This document shows, one piece after another, positions 19,930 to 30,567 of a stretch of 64,000 nt of DNA. Every line of letters begins with the position of its first letter. Positions within the stretch are counted from its first letter, which is position 1. This DNA is from Stenocarpella maydis (Eukaryota; Ascomycota; Sordariomycetes; Diaporthales; Diaporthaceae). The DNA is taken from NCBI GenBank assembly GCA_002270565.1, contig NQMI01000045.1, positions 62,001-126,000 on the forward strand, read 5' to 3'. The translations under genes were made by a program, and so were the position numbers. The notes beneath the pieces were generated by a model. It made no database searches. It had not been told where the DNA came from and saw only the letters and a program-made list of their open reading frames with translations.

Positions 19930-22900
19930 ATGGAGCCCCTACCACTGCCATCAAACCTGGACGAGGCCGAGTCGGTGAGTATCCCTCACAACACAGCCCA
20001 AACCTGCTCAAATGCTTACACCCCCCCCCCAGTTGATACTGGCGCTATACCGGCCAGCGCCGCCTGAGGTTATCTCAAGAACCCAAGACGCCCTCCAGCG
20101 CCTCCAGCGCTCCGAGCTGGGCTGGCAGTTTGCCCATGGCATGCTGGAGCGGCCCGATGACCAGGTCAAGTTCTTCGGCGCCCTCACCATCATCATCAAG
20201 CTCAACACCGAGAGCTCCTCCCTGGCCGAGGACGATGCGAGGCAGCTGCTCTTGAGCCTGATCGGCTGGCTAGTTCGCTCCCTCGCCGACGGCAGCGGCG
20301 CAATCGTCATCCGCAAGCTCGCGTCCGCCCTCGTCACCTTCTTCATCCACTTCCCCCAGCTCTGGCCGGGCTGCATCCACCACCTGCTCCTCTGTTTCGA
20401 TGCTGGCCGTGCTGTTCCCAGGGATGAGGCCAAGAGCGCCCCTACCTCGGCCCTCCTCCTCGCCTTGGACGAGACTAGGTTGATGGCTGCTATCTGGTTC
20501 ATCACAGTGTTCGTCGAGGAGATCGCAAAGACAGAGATGAAGTCTCAAAAATAGTACGTCACATCTCTCGGCGTCATGGTCCAAAGTCGCTAACTCGGTA
20601 CAGCTTAGCAGTTCATGAGAGCCTTGCACAGAACGCAGAGGATGTGACAGCCCTCTTGGCTTGCGGGCTATCCAACACGTCTTCTAGTTGCATAAGGATC
20701 CGGGATGAGACTATCAAGTGTTTGCAGGTAGGTTTGACACCCACCGCGGAGGCCAACAAGGGCTGGCAAATTGCCTGCTATTCGGCCTTGCTGAGGCCTC
20801 GAGTGAGATTGCTGACAAGGGCATACAGTCTTGGATTCTCTACGAACAGCGACTTCCTTCGTCCGACGACACGCTAACGAAGCCTCTGCGTGATCTAATC
20901 ATCCCGGCACTGGGATGCATACAAACTGAAGAGCTGGCCGAGACGACAATGGAGCTGTTCATCGATATACTACAAAATTACTCTGGTTTCCTGAGAGATG
21001 AGCACTACGAAGCCCTCTTTGCCTTGTTTGAGAGTGATTGGTCAAGGGATCGTTACATGCAGCTTTCTTCCGGTGACTTCGACTTCGCGTTCACGCAATA
21101 CGGAATTCTGATGATTGCTTTCGGCGACGCAAAAGTGCAGACCCTCATGGAAGGCGTGGATGAGCGATCGCGTAGGATGCTCCAAAGACTCTGTGGTCTT
21201 CTGAATTGCAGTGGTATTCTTGTCGCGGAGGACAAGATCTTTGTTTCCGCCCTCGAATTTTGGGCCACGTTCGTCGAGACCTTGACGGATACAGTCTACA
21301 TGGAGGAGGCGGCTGCCTACAGCTGGCTACCTTTTGCCATGAGCCAGGTCATGGACGCTATCTCACACTGCTACGACAAGATCCAGCTCGTCGATCACTC
21401 TACTTGGAGCGAGATGGACTCCAATGATAGAGTCGGGTGGATCGAGGCCAGGAAGGACGTTGCTGATTTCCTGCTGGCAGTCTGGACACTCAAGGGGAAA
21501 TCCCTCATGAGCACCTTCGTTGACTTGCTTCTCCAGGCCCTCCCAGCCCGAGAATGGGCTCAGATAGAGGCCTCTATCTACTGTCTTGGGGCAATCAGTG
21601 ACTGTGTTGGTGACAGCGGAGATTGTGACCAAGACCTGCACAAGGTCTTCTCTTCCGAGCTGTTTCAACTAGTTGGCCCAGGACCGGCCAGGGCGTCGAT
21701 CCCGCCTCGCCTGTTGCAGACAAGCTTGTCTACAATCGAGCGGTTCTCTGACTTCTTCGAGCGCCATCAGCAGTACCTCCCTGCAGCTCTCGAACTCCTC
21801 TTCAATGTTGTTGGGGAAGACGGGGCTCTTGGGGGTTCCTCCTCCAAATCCATAATGACTCTCTGCTCTTCCTGTCGATCACTGCTCAAGGACCACATCG
21901 AGGGTTTCCTGCAGCATTATCATCGGATCCATGGCCTCGGGATCGATTCGATCGCAGAGGAGAGGATTATGACCGGCATTGCTTCCATAGTCCAAGCAAT
22001 CCCGGATGAGGAGCGAAGGCTAGGCTACCTTGAAGATCTCATTGCTTTACTCAACAATGATACGCAGCACTGCCTCCGCCTGAAAGAACATCCTCAGTTG
22101 GCCAATGAACCAGACATGAAGTCATGGGTCGAGACCAGGCTTCATGCTGATATCGTCTCCCAGAAAAATGCGCCAACATCCGTGGACGAAGCAGCTCTCA
22201 TAATAGCAGAGAGGGTATTGAGGAGCGTGGCAAGCATGGGCAAGGGCATGCAGAGCCTCTCTGAAGCGCCTATCGAGCTGGATGCTGAGGAGGAAATGGT
22301 ACCCCAAGTCAGCAACGAGCGCCTTTTGGGTATTCAAAACCACATTGTGACCATGGCTAGCCAAATACACCAGGCCTTCGGGCAGAGTGGCGAGGTGACG
22401 GAAACAATCTGTAACATCTTCCGAGCGGGATTCTCTGAGACAGAACCAGGCCCGTTCGTCTTCCCTCCGGCTCTCGTCATCCAGTTCTTTACGCAGAACG
22501 GGCCCAACAGCCCTAGGATAGGCACCATGATCAGCACCATGTGCTCTTTCGTAAGTTCCTTGAGCAATCGGCCCAGGCCACAGGTCCTGGGATGTCTCGC
22601 TGCTCTACTACCGTGGGTACTTGGACTGTTGAAGGCGATATCTAGTAAGCGCCAATCCCAACACCAATCATGACAACAACCAGTTTCTGACGTTCTACAC
22701 AAGAACCCGACAATGATCCTGACCTGACGCAAAGCGGTATTGACTTTCTGAATCGCGTCATGTCGCGGTATCCCGAGGCCCTCTTACAGCTCCAGCCGAC
22801 CAGTGACCTCGAGTTCTTCTTCATGTTCGCGTTGAGGGTATTAGACGGAAAGGAGCCCCTGCCGAAGGGTAGTGCCTGTGACTTCTGGGTAAGCACTCCG

Positions 22901-23400
22901 ACACTGGACCACGCCACCCCTCGCGCTCAAGTTGGAGATATCCCGGGCTAACCGGTAATAAGTCCGCATTCGTCGCCATCAAGAGTGACGACGCTTCGGT
23001 GCAAGCCGGCTTCAGCAACGCGCTAGAACACCTCGGGCCGCTCTTGACGCGGTCACTTGTTCAGAACATGGGCGGCAACGCCTCGCGCAGCGAGCTAGAC
23101 AAGCTGAGTGACCCGCTGAAGAAGCTTGTCGTGCAGCACCCACGGGCAAAGCAGTGGCTCGAGGCTGCCCTGATGGACCCATCATTCCCCAGCACGAAGG
23201 TTACAGCCGAGGACAAGTCAATGTTCGCCAAGAAGATAGTAAAGTAGGTTTTGCTCCTACCGATTCTTGTGGCCTTTCATGCTCGAACTACCGATTTGCT
23301 AATCGATCTGTGCAGCCTGCGAGGTGCGAGGCAGACCAACACGGTTGTGAGGGATTTCTGGTTGGCCTCAAGAGGGTCGAGTTTTGCGTACGCATCTTAA
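19930..23400 (+). CDS. Importin-beta family karyopherin, importin-13/Kap122-like
   Basis: Nuclear transport receptor built of HEAT repeats. Seven exons: 19930-19974, 20033-20553, 20604-20727, 20829-22644, 22704-22888, 22963-23243 and 23316-23400. They splice in phase to 1018 residues, the usual karyopherin-beta size. The importin-beta N-terminal region is visible: helical repeats beginning LILALYRPAPPEVISRTQDA, then WQFAHGMLERPDDQVKFFGA, the segment that contacts Ran-GTP in this family. The join across the third intron restores KCLQSWILYEQRLP, supporting the model. The C-terminus (NTVVRDFWLASRGSSFAYAS) matches the conserved tail of fungal importin-13 orthologs. Cargo cannot be read from sequence. 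The first intron ends in a run of ten C before the AG. The gene converges on MSW1. Confidence 0.87.
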
Positions 23401-23756
23401 TACTGATATGTTGTTACCTCTGGGGTATGGCACTGAGCCTCTGGCACAGGTGGGGTGAAGATAGATAGGGCAGAATGAGATGCAAATCATAGATACCTCG
23501 CATACCAGCCACCTTGGGACGACCCAATGCCAGTAATCTTTGACTGCCAGAACTGCTGCAGCATCTTCCCTTGCGTGCAAGCACGAGGCTTTTGGACACA
23601 TCACTTCCGCCAGGCTGACCACAGATGCTCCCGCCATTTGTACGTGCGAGACCTCTTCTCTCACCCAAATGGTCACCGGCACAGATTAGGCAATGGCACC
23701 CGCAGTACTCGGGATCATATGTCTTTTTACACATGTTACATCAGGCAAGACGTCAG
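23401..23756. other. Tail-to-tail intergenic region, importin / MSW1
   Basis: A 356-base shared 3' flank of converging genes. I see nothing else in it. Confidence 0.6.
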
Positions 23757-25088
23757 CTAGAAACCTACGGCATCCTTGACGAGCCTCATGGTAGCCTCGG
23801 CGCTCTCCCTGGCCTCGTGGGCACCCCGGGCCTCAGCCTCGTCCAGCGCCTTCCCACCGCTGCTGCCAAGCAGCTGCTCGTACCTCCCCCTGACGTCCCT
23901 GAGCTCATTGGCGATGGCGTCCGCCGTCCTCTCCTTGAGCATCAGCAGCGGGCTCCGCGAGCCCGCAAAGTCCGCCGCCACCTCCTCGGGCGTCCTCGTG
24001 CCCCCGCCCGCCTTCTCCTCGAGGACGGCCAGGATCGCCAGCAGGTTCGACACGCCAGGGCGCGCGGCCGGGTCGTAGCTGACGAGGCCGGCCTCCGAGT
24101 CGGTCACGGCGCCCATGACCTTCTTCCTGATGGCCGCCGCGCCGTCGGTGATGAGCACGCGGCTCCCGGCCTTGGGGTCCGACTTGCTCATCTTCCTGGT
24201 CGGGTCCGTCAGGCTCATGACGCGCCGCGCGGGGCTGACGATGGTCTCGGGCGGGACGAGCAGTTTCCTGCTCCTCTTGCCGCCGCCGTACGTGTGGTTG
24301 AAGCCGGCGGCGCACTCGCGCGCGAACTCGAGATGCTGCCGTTGGTCCTCGCCCACGGGGACGTGCGTGGCGCGGTGGACTAGGATGTCGGCTGCCTGGA
24401 GGACGGGGTAGGAGAAGAGGCCCAGCCTGAGCGCCGCAGCTGAAGAAGAAGAAGGAGAAGGAGAAGACTTGTCGCCACCGGGCACGTCTCCCGGCAGCGC
24501 GGACGCGTCGTCCGGCAGCGACATCTTGCTCTTCCACTGCGTCATGCGCGACAGGTAGCCCATGGACGCGGTGCACGACAGCACCCACATGAGCTCGGCG
24601 TGCTGCGGCACCGACGACTGGTGGAAGATGGTGCTGCGGTCCGGGTGCAGCCCCACGGCCAGCAGCGCGGCCAGCATCTCGCGCCGCCACCGCCGCAGCT
24701 GGGCGGGGTCCTGCGGCATGGTGATGGCGTGCAGGTCCACCACCGAGAAGAACAGCCGCGTCCGGGGTGTGACGCTGCTGCTGCTGCCGCTGGCGTCGCT
24801 GGCTGCAGCTGCAGCTGCAGCTGTTGCTGTTGCTGTTGCCTCGTTCTGCAGCGCGACCCATTGAGACAGGGCGCCGAGGTAGTTGCCCAGGTGCGGCACG
24901 CCCGTGGGCTGGATTCCGGAGAAGACGACCTTTGGGCTCGCTTTACTTGGGGGTGAGGTGGTGGTGGAGGCCAGACGTCGCTGGTGAGAACAGCAGATTT
25001 GTGGCAGGTGTGCATCGGATACCACTTGCGTTGCCCGCGCTAGGGTCCTCAGCGTTATTGTTCTCCGCGTCCTCCTGCACGGTATCAT
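23757..25088 (-). CDS. MSW1: Tryptophanyl-tRNA synthetase, mitochondrial
   Basis: Class I aminoacyl-tRNA synthetase that charges mitochondrial tRNA-Trp. Single exon, 443 residues from the Met at 25088. That start gives an Arg-rich presequence (MIPCRRTRRTITLRTLARA). The frame stays open to an earlier Met at 25220. Signatures: VVFSGIQPTGVPHLGNYLGA holds the HIGH-equivalent motif, and KMSKSDPKAGSR is the KMSKS loop (near 24190). The bacterial-type length and the GIQPTG/HLGNYLG pattern mark the organellar rather than the cytosolic enzyme. Low-complexity inserts (Ala/Thr-rich near 24790-24840, Ser-rich near 24420-24470) interrupt the catalytic domain. It is transcribed in the same direction as uS10m and FCF2 upstream. 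Confidence 0.94.
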   Translation of the reverse strand: MIPCRRTRRTITLRTLARATQVVSDAHLPQICCSHQRRLASTTTSPPSKASPKVVFSGIQPTGVPHLGNYLGALSQWVALQNEATATATAAAAAAASDASGSSSSVTPRTRLFFSVVDLHAITMPQDPAQLRRWRREMLAALLAVGLHPDRSTIFHQSSVPQHAELMWVLSCTASMGYLSRMTQWKSKMSLPDDASALPGDVPGGDKSSPSPSSSSAAALRLGLFSYPVLQAADILVHRATHVPVGEDQRQHLEFARECAAGFNHTYGGGKRSRKLLVPPETIVSPARRVMSLTDPTRKMSKSDPKAGSRVLITDGAAAIRKKVMGAVTDSEAGLVSYDPAARPGVSNLLAILAVLEEKAGGGTRTPEEVAADFAGSRSPLLMLKERTADAIANELRDVRGRYEQLLGSSGGKALDEAEARGAHEARESAEATMRLVKDAVGF

Positions 25089-25480
25089 CTTTCCGCGTCG
25101 CTCATGCGAGCAGGCCACTTGAGGGTGTGGTGTGACTTTTTGGGTTGATGCGCTTTTGGTGTTGCGCTTGAGCCTGGTCAAATAAATATCAGGTACAGGG
25201 CGCCGAGATTTCTCGTGCACTACGTCCTCCTCCAGATGTACGACAAAGGCAAGTAACTAGGCGGGCGACAAGCAAAATACCGCTTCACAGCAGTTCTCTT
25301 CATCCATGGGATAATTACAGCACAAAATCCGGTGTGTCATTTTCAGTGTCTAAACGAAATGCAGTTTTGAGGCTGCGCAGTAAGTATATTGTGCCATCTG
25401 ACAGGCCCCCACCAAAACAAGTGTGCACGGATATCTGGGTTTACCACAGACTATAATACACTTCTTCATTTATAGCATAT
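25089..25480. other. Intergenic region, uS10m 3' end / MSW1 5' end
   Basis: A 392-base spacer between two minus-strand genes. It should hold the MSW1 promoter and the uS10m 3' UTR. No motif stands out. Confidence 0.5.
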
Positions 25481-27460
25481 CTACCGGCCTCCAGCCAACT
25501 TGTACCTCTCACTTGTGAGAATCTCATCCACCTTCTCGACCGTCGCCATCTCCTTGTCCTGGCCCAAGAGCTCGTACTTCTTGTAGATAAGGGGCTTGGC
25601 CTCCTCATATGCCTTGTCCAGTTCTTTGGCGACATCTGTGCAATCAAATGAGTACTCGTGCAAGAGTTGTAAACCAACACCAGGAAAGGAGGCTTACCGA
25701 GACTGCTGAACTCCCACACGTTGGCTTTCATACCCACACCCGCCTGTTGGTGCTTCTGCAGGAACGCCAGCCAAATCTGCACCGTCTCCGGGTTTCCGTC
25801 ACGGATCTGTATGAGCCTGCGGCGCGTGATACGCTCAAAGTTCTCCTGCGACTTCTTGAAGATGAAACTGGACTTTGGTACCGTCCACCTCTGGATGATC
25901 TTGGGCAGTGGGGTGGGGCCGTACGCAGGCAGACCCAGATAGTACGCCGCGCGCAGGGCAAAGTCGCAAAACGACTCCAGCGGCCGGATGCTGTACGATC
26001 GTAGCTGCAGGTTGCAGGAGGGCACGTTGTACTTTGCTTGTCGGCGGAGCGGCTGCAGGTAGAAGGCCTGCACGTTGCGCGGGAGGCGAGACGGCTCGTC
26101 TGGGACGTCGTCGTCCTCGTCAGTCTCGATCAACAGGGCAGCCCTCTCCACTGTCTTATCTTCCAGCTCTTTCTCCACCGCCGCGCTCAGTTTGTGCGCA
26201 GCAGTAGCGAGGGAATCGCTGAGGCTGGCCGGCTCCTGTCGCGCTGTCTGGTCAAGCTCAGTCGCCGCGATCTTCTCATTGGCAACGTCCTGGGCTTCGG
26301 TTGCCGTCAAGACCACAGGTTCGGAGATTTCTGTCTCGCCGCCCCCAACCTCCTCAGTCTCACGCACTTCTTCCGCAGCCCTTACTATCTCATCTGGAAG
26401 TGAAGCCGGTATTTCTGCCGTGTCCGCCGGGCGGGGTGCGACAGACTGGGCCCCCAGAGCGGCCTCGTTGGTATCCTCCTCCATTGCGGCCTCAGGCGCT
26501 TGGCTCTGCGAAGCGACGGCTGCGGCCTCCACTGCCTCCTGGCCTCGGGACTGGACCTCTCCCAGGACCTCTCCAGTCGCCGCAGAAGGGCTTGCATCAT
26601 GTGGCGTATTTTCCGCCGAGTCCTCAATGATCGTTTCGACCTGCTGTGCTGCGAGACGCTCTTCGCCCAGCTGCTCGAACCCCCGAATGCCGGCCTGGAT
26701 CTGAGCGGACAAATTTTCCACCTCCTGCATTTTAGACTTGACGAACGCGTCGTCGGCCCGTGGGACTGTGCCATCCTCTTGCTCCTGGGTAAGAGCCGCG
26801 TCAGCCGCGTCGATTTGACGCGCTATCACTTCCGAAATGCCGGCCTCGATCTCAGCGCTTGCGGTCTTGACTTGCTGAAACGCAGATTTGATCAGGGTGT
26901 CGTTGAGCCTCGGTAGAGCGGCTTCGATTAAGCCCGATGGCTCGATTCCCGCGGCCTCAGCTTCCGCGACCGGCTCCCCGGGGTGTACATAGGCGAACTC
27001 GTTTGGCTCGGCCTGCTGGACTTCCATCTCGCCTTGCGGGGCTTGTGGACGCTCTTGTGGTTCCAAGTGCTCTTCTGAACTGACATTTTGGGCCTCCTGC
27101 GGTGGACTTGTGGGTGCCGATGCTTGGGTGTGGGGGGTTTGTTCTTTGGAGGGTTCCTCGGCAGTGCTGTCCGCTTTGGGGGGCTGGTCTTTGGATCTGC
27201 GAAGCACACTCGTCAGCGATAGGCTCCCTGAATCGTTACAGGCCTGATTTTGTATCGTTGCGCACATCGACGAATTGCAGCGGAGCTGAGGACGGAGCTG
27301 TGAGAGTCGAACGTAGTATGGCGTGCGGATCGGACGAGAGGGCACAAGTTGCTGATTCAATTGGGTCAGCATCGACAGCGGACTTGTTGCATAGCAAGAA
27401 ACTCACCAGCCGCCTCTGCAATATGGCCCTCAGCGGCCGTAATACAGGTGGCGCATTCAT
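25481..27460 (-). CDS. RSM10: Mitochondrial small-subunit ribosomal protein uS10m with long N-terminal extension
   Basis: Component of the mitoribosome 37S subunit head. Exons 27460-27407, 27297-25698 and 25635-25481 give 602 residues. The first exon encodes a mitochondrial presequence (MNAPPVLRPLRAILQRRL) and splices in phase (GTGAGT...TCACAG). The uS10 domain is C-terminal, roughly residues 405-560: AFYLQPLRRQAKYNVPSC, then LESFCDFALRAAYYLGLPA, then WTVPKSSFIFKKSQENFER, the canonical uS10 core. Between presequence and core lies about 390 residues of Glu/Ala/Gln-rich, probably disordered sequence, far longer than the presequence of most mitoribosomal proteins. Two similar segments (26916-26815 and 26766-26671) within it look like an internal duplication. 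Start choice and the first exon are inferred from splice signals; the core identity is secure. Confidence 0.88.
26671..26916 (-). repeat. Internal protein-level duplication in uS10m extension
   Basis: Two segments of about 32-34 residues, encoded at 26916-26815 and 26766-26671, align as LPRLNDTLIKSAFQQVKTAS and VPRADDAFVKSKMQEVENLS, followed by AEIEAGI and AQIQAGI. The shared positions (PR, D, KS, Q, V, SA, I, AGI) exceed what general Glu/Gln bias would give. The DNA has diverged, so this is an old duplication. Confidence 0.6.
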
Positions 27461-28124
27461 CTCTGCATGGTCTTGGATGGTGATCGCAAAGTGAGCATCA
27501 TCAAGCTCCAGAAAGTTTGTGCACTGGCCTGGGTGGGTATTGATTACAACCCCAACCCTGCCTGGAAACCTCACTTGAAAATCTGCTTAGGTGCTTAAGT
27601 AGGTACCAGAGAATGGGATTTTCCGAGCGGACATTCAAGGTCAGGTGGGCAATCGAGGCCAAGTTTGTGATAAGTCATGTTTTCGATTTGTGTTATCTGC
27701 TTTCTCCTGTTCTGTATGCTTCTATACATCGTACTTGGGTAGACTGCAAGTACTGGACCGAACCATCCCGGATTACCTCGGGGATGGTCGATGCGGCTTG
27801 AGACGGGCACTGCAACTGCCCGCGCATTGTGGCCACAAAGGGTCATGACTGTTTTCTTCCTGCTTTTACCGCGAGGTTGTGGCAACAGTCGACGTGTCCA
27901 TCTCTCCGCCTCGCGTCAGACTGCTCGAACCTCTTGCTAGAAGTTCAGCTTGCTGTGAACACGAGCCGATCGTGGACCGAGCTGGCATAGGCGCTTGTTC
28001 TGTGAACACTGGGGAGCGCAGGCCGACGCAAGAGCCCAAGCTCATAAGGAGTCCTGAATATGTGTTGTTTGCATCCGTCAAGCGCTGTGGGAACAGAACA
28101 CTTTGGCGGTCAAGCCTCTGGCTT
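27461..28124. other. Intergenic region, FCF2 3' end / uS10m 5' end
   Basis: A 664-base spacer between two minus-strand genes. No gene, RNA or repeat is recognised. Confidence 0.5.
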
Positions 28125-28968
28125 TCAGCGTCTCTTTCTCCTCGCTGCCATCAGCTTCTTGTAGTGGCCCTTCTTGCCACTCATCTTCTTCTCCTGTATC
28201 TTCTGATATCTGTCCTTGAACTTGCCATCCGCCTCTCCGGTGGCCAGCACCTCCTCGACCAGAGTGCGCTTCCTCTCCTTCCTCGTCAGTCGTCCGTTGT
28301 GGCGCTCGGTTGGCCCTTCGACCAAGGTTCCGAACTGAGAGAAGGCTGGAAAGGGATCTTTGCGGGAGTCCTTTTTCCAGAATTTCTTCCTGTCGACGAC
28401 ACCTCTCATCCGGAGCAACTGAAACTCCCGCTTCACCTTGGGATCATCGATCTGGGTGCGCGGCATATGGTACCAGGCCGCGCCAGCGTTGTCCGGTGCA
28501 GACTATTCATCAAGTCAGCGAGCTGATCGGAAACCGACAAGACAAGACACGGAGACGAGGGGTGATCCTCGAGAGTAACTATGAACAAAGAAAAATCATG
28601 TATGTTGCAGGATCTGCCCCCATAACGGGGGCTCGTCGCCGCGTCATTGAAATTTGGGATAAGTTTTCATCATAGGACAAGCGGACTGAGAGCGGATGCG
28701 CACGTACCTTTTTCCCGCCCTTGGGCTTGGGTTGGGGAACTCGAAGCGCGAGCTCAGGTTTGTCTGCGGCCTCCTTCCCGGCTCTGCCAGCCAACGAGGT
28801 AGGAGGTGATGGCGGTTTGGGGGCGAGCGTGAGGCTGCTGCTTGACACCAGGCCTTGCTGATTGCCCTTGAGCGCAACAGCCTGGTCGGCCGACTTGCTT
28901 GCCAAGGAGAGCTCAGCCGAAGTTAAGAGCTGATCTATGTCATGATCTGATAATTCAACGGCCCCCAT
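28125..28968 (-). CDS. FCF2: Fcf2, pre-rRNA processing factor (SSU processome)
   Basis: Nucleolar factor needed for early cleavages of the 35S pre-rRNA at A0-A2. Exons 28968-28708 and 28502-28125 join in phase to 212 residues, close to the usual Fcf2 size. The N-terminal half is Ser/Lys-rich and flexible. The C-terminal Fcf2 domain is clear: AAWYHMPRTQIDDPKVKREF, LLRMRGVVDRKKFWKKDS, FGTLVEGPTE, and a basic tail (KGHYKKLMAARRKRR). The 205-base intron has a GTACGT donor and an AATAG acceptor. Midasin, also a ribosome assembly factor, lies elsewhere in the window, but there is no sign of a functional cluster. Confidence 0.92.
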
Positions 28969-30567
28969 AATGAAGGCTGTGAATTTGTCCGCTCAAGACG
29001 GTGGATGAGGAAGGGAAGGGAAGAAAAGGAAACAGATGTTGAAGGGCTCCTGTTTGAAGAATTTGGAAATTTTGGGTTGAGGTGCAGATGAAAAGAACAC
29101 CAGGGGTGGCACGGGCCACATATAGCTCTCCATTTCTCTTGGCAGCCGACTAGCCAGAAGAGGCTAGCGGGATCAGGCCGGAACTGTATACTACATGGGA
29201 GATGCCGTCGGTGACATCTCGACACCTCTTTTTCTACGTCTAACAAGACACGCCACGGACAACCAAGCACCCCCTGATCTTGTCTGCCACACCTTGCCAG
29301 CTGTCATATAGCCATGGATGCGCACTACTGTTAAGCTGCAGGTGCCCCCGGGGTTGAGCTGTGAGGCTGCTTGCGATGGGGAACACGGACCGCCAGTGTC
29401 TCGCCTAGGTCGCAGGCCCAGGCATATGTCATGTTGGTGGTCATCGGGGTGGGTGGAATACAGCTGTCAGTAGATAGGCAGTCCTGTGTGTGTCGGAGAG
29501 TCTTGTGCTCTCTGCTTTGCCGTGTGTGCCTTGAGTCCCATCATTTCCACTGTGTACTCCGGACTTGATGCCCAACCCTGCCGCCGGCCCTGACCGCCCC
29601 TCATGGCTCAATCGTCATCTTCCCTTGTATAGGGTACATAGTATCTGCCCAGGTAATAGTTGGACTTCAGTCTTCAGCCCTGCCGATTTCGTCACCATCT
29701 CTGTTTGCAGTAAGGATCTCGGAGACGCGAAGGGGGGAGGGGAGGGAAACCATATAAAACCCGTAGGCTCACTCTCGTACGAGACGTTCCTGTGTCTCTC
29801 ACCCTGGCTGAGTGGGCGACCGCCAGCCCCTCACTTACCTTCCGACCTTGGACTGCCCATTACCAGTGCCCCCCTTCCCCTCCTCTTCCTAGCTTTGCAC
29901 GAGCTAGCTGACTGGCCCGAGACCCGTCCTCTAAAACAGACGAGCCTCTCAGGCAAACTCCACCTTGGTCACCCATTCGCTACTCCGTACTTCAACTGAA
30001 AAGCCACCCCAGCCAATCAGTTGACTGCATCACATCGCAGCTATCAAGTAAGGTGAGTTTGTCAGTCCGGCCCATCCACAGACCTTCCCAAAGAACCGCA
30101 TCGGGGGGGCACCTGGGACCAACGAGCGCGAGGCGCAACCGGCACCGCACCTGTTGCGCCTCGCAGCTCGAGTCAACAATCGAAACAAGAAAACATCCAG
30201 GTCTCCGCCCGGGGGTTGCAAACGTGCAGGCCGCCGCTCCGGCCGGTGCGAGCCACGGGACGACATTGGGCAGCACGACCGACCAGCTCGAGCTTGGTGA
30301 TCCCCCATTGCGAGCCCAGTTGCTGATCGCTCTGTCTCTTTTTTTTCGCGCAACACAGGACTCGAAGCCGAGATCGTCGCCAAACTCTCGAGTCACCCCG
30401 CTCTTCCTTGTGTATCGTGAACCCAACGGATACCACAACTTCGCGCGACCGTCCGACCTCTTACACTATAAGTCGGCCTCAAGTCACCAACCCAGCCAAC
30501 CACCGCACCCATCAACTTCTTTATATTGTCGCATCATTTGTCGCCGCCGCATCATTTCCATCACATC
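28969..30567. other. Divergent promoter region, FCF2 / HAP5
   Basis: A 1.6 kb region without a supported gene. Open frames of up to 260 codons overlapping the HAP5 leader (about 30053-30835) have no domain and are contradicted by the HAP5 model. It holds a consensus CCAAT box at 30011-30020 and a weaker inverted ATTGG at 30265. A run of eight T lies near 30340. Its length suggests a long HAP5 leader. Confidence 0.55.
30011..30020 (+). promoter_or_regulatory. Consensus CCAAT box upstream of HAP5
   Basis: AGCCAATCAG is an exact match to the preferred CBC/Hap site (CCAATCA core with RR upstream). It lies about 550 bases before the HAP5 ATG. Because HAP5 encodes a subunit of the factor that binds this site, autoregulation is possible. 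Whether it lies in the promoter or the leader is unknown. Confidence 0.4.

Noticed and set aside
23905..24861. 318-codon frame within MSW1
   Set aside because: Arg/Ala/Gly-rich shifted frame of a GC-rich gene; the synthetase frame has both signature motifs.
26075..26704. 209-codon plus-strand frame opposite the uS10m extension
   Set aside because: Antisense shadow of low-complexity Glu/Ala codons; Ser/Ala-rich and without domain.
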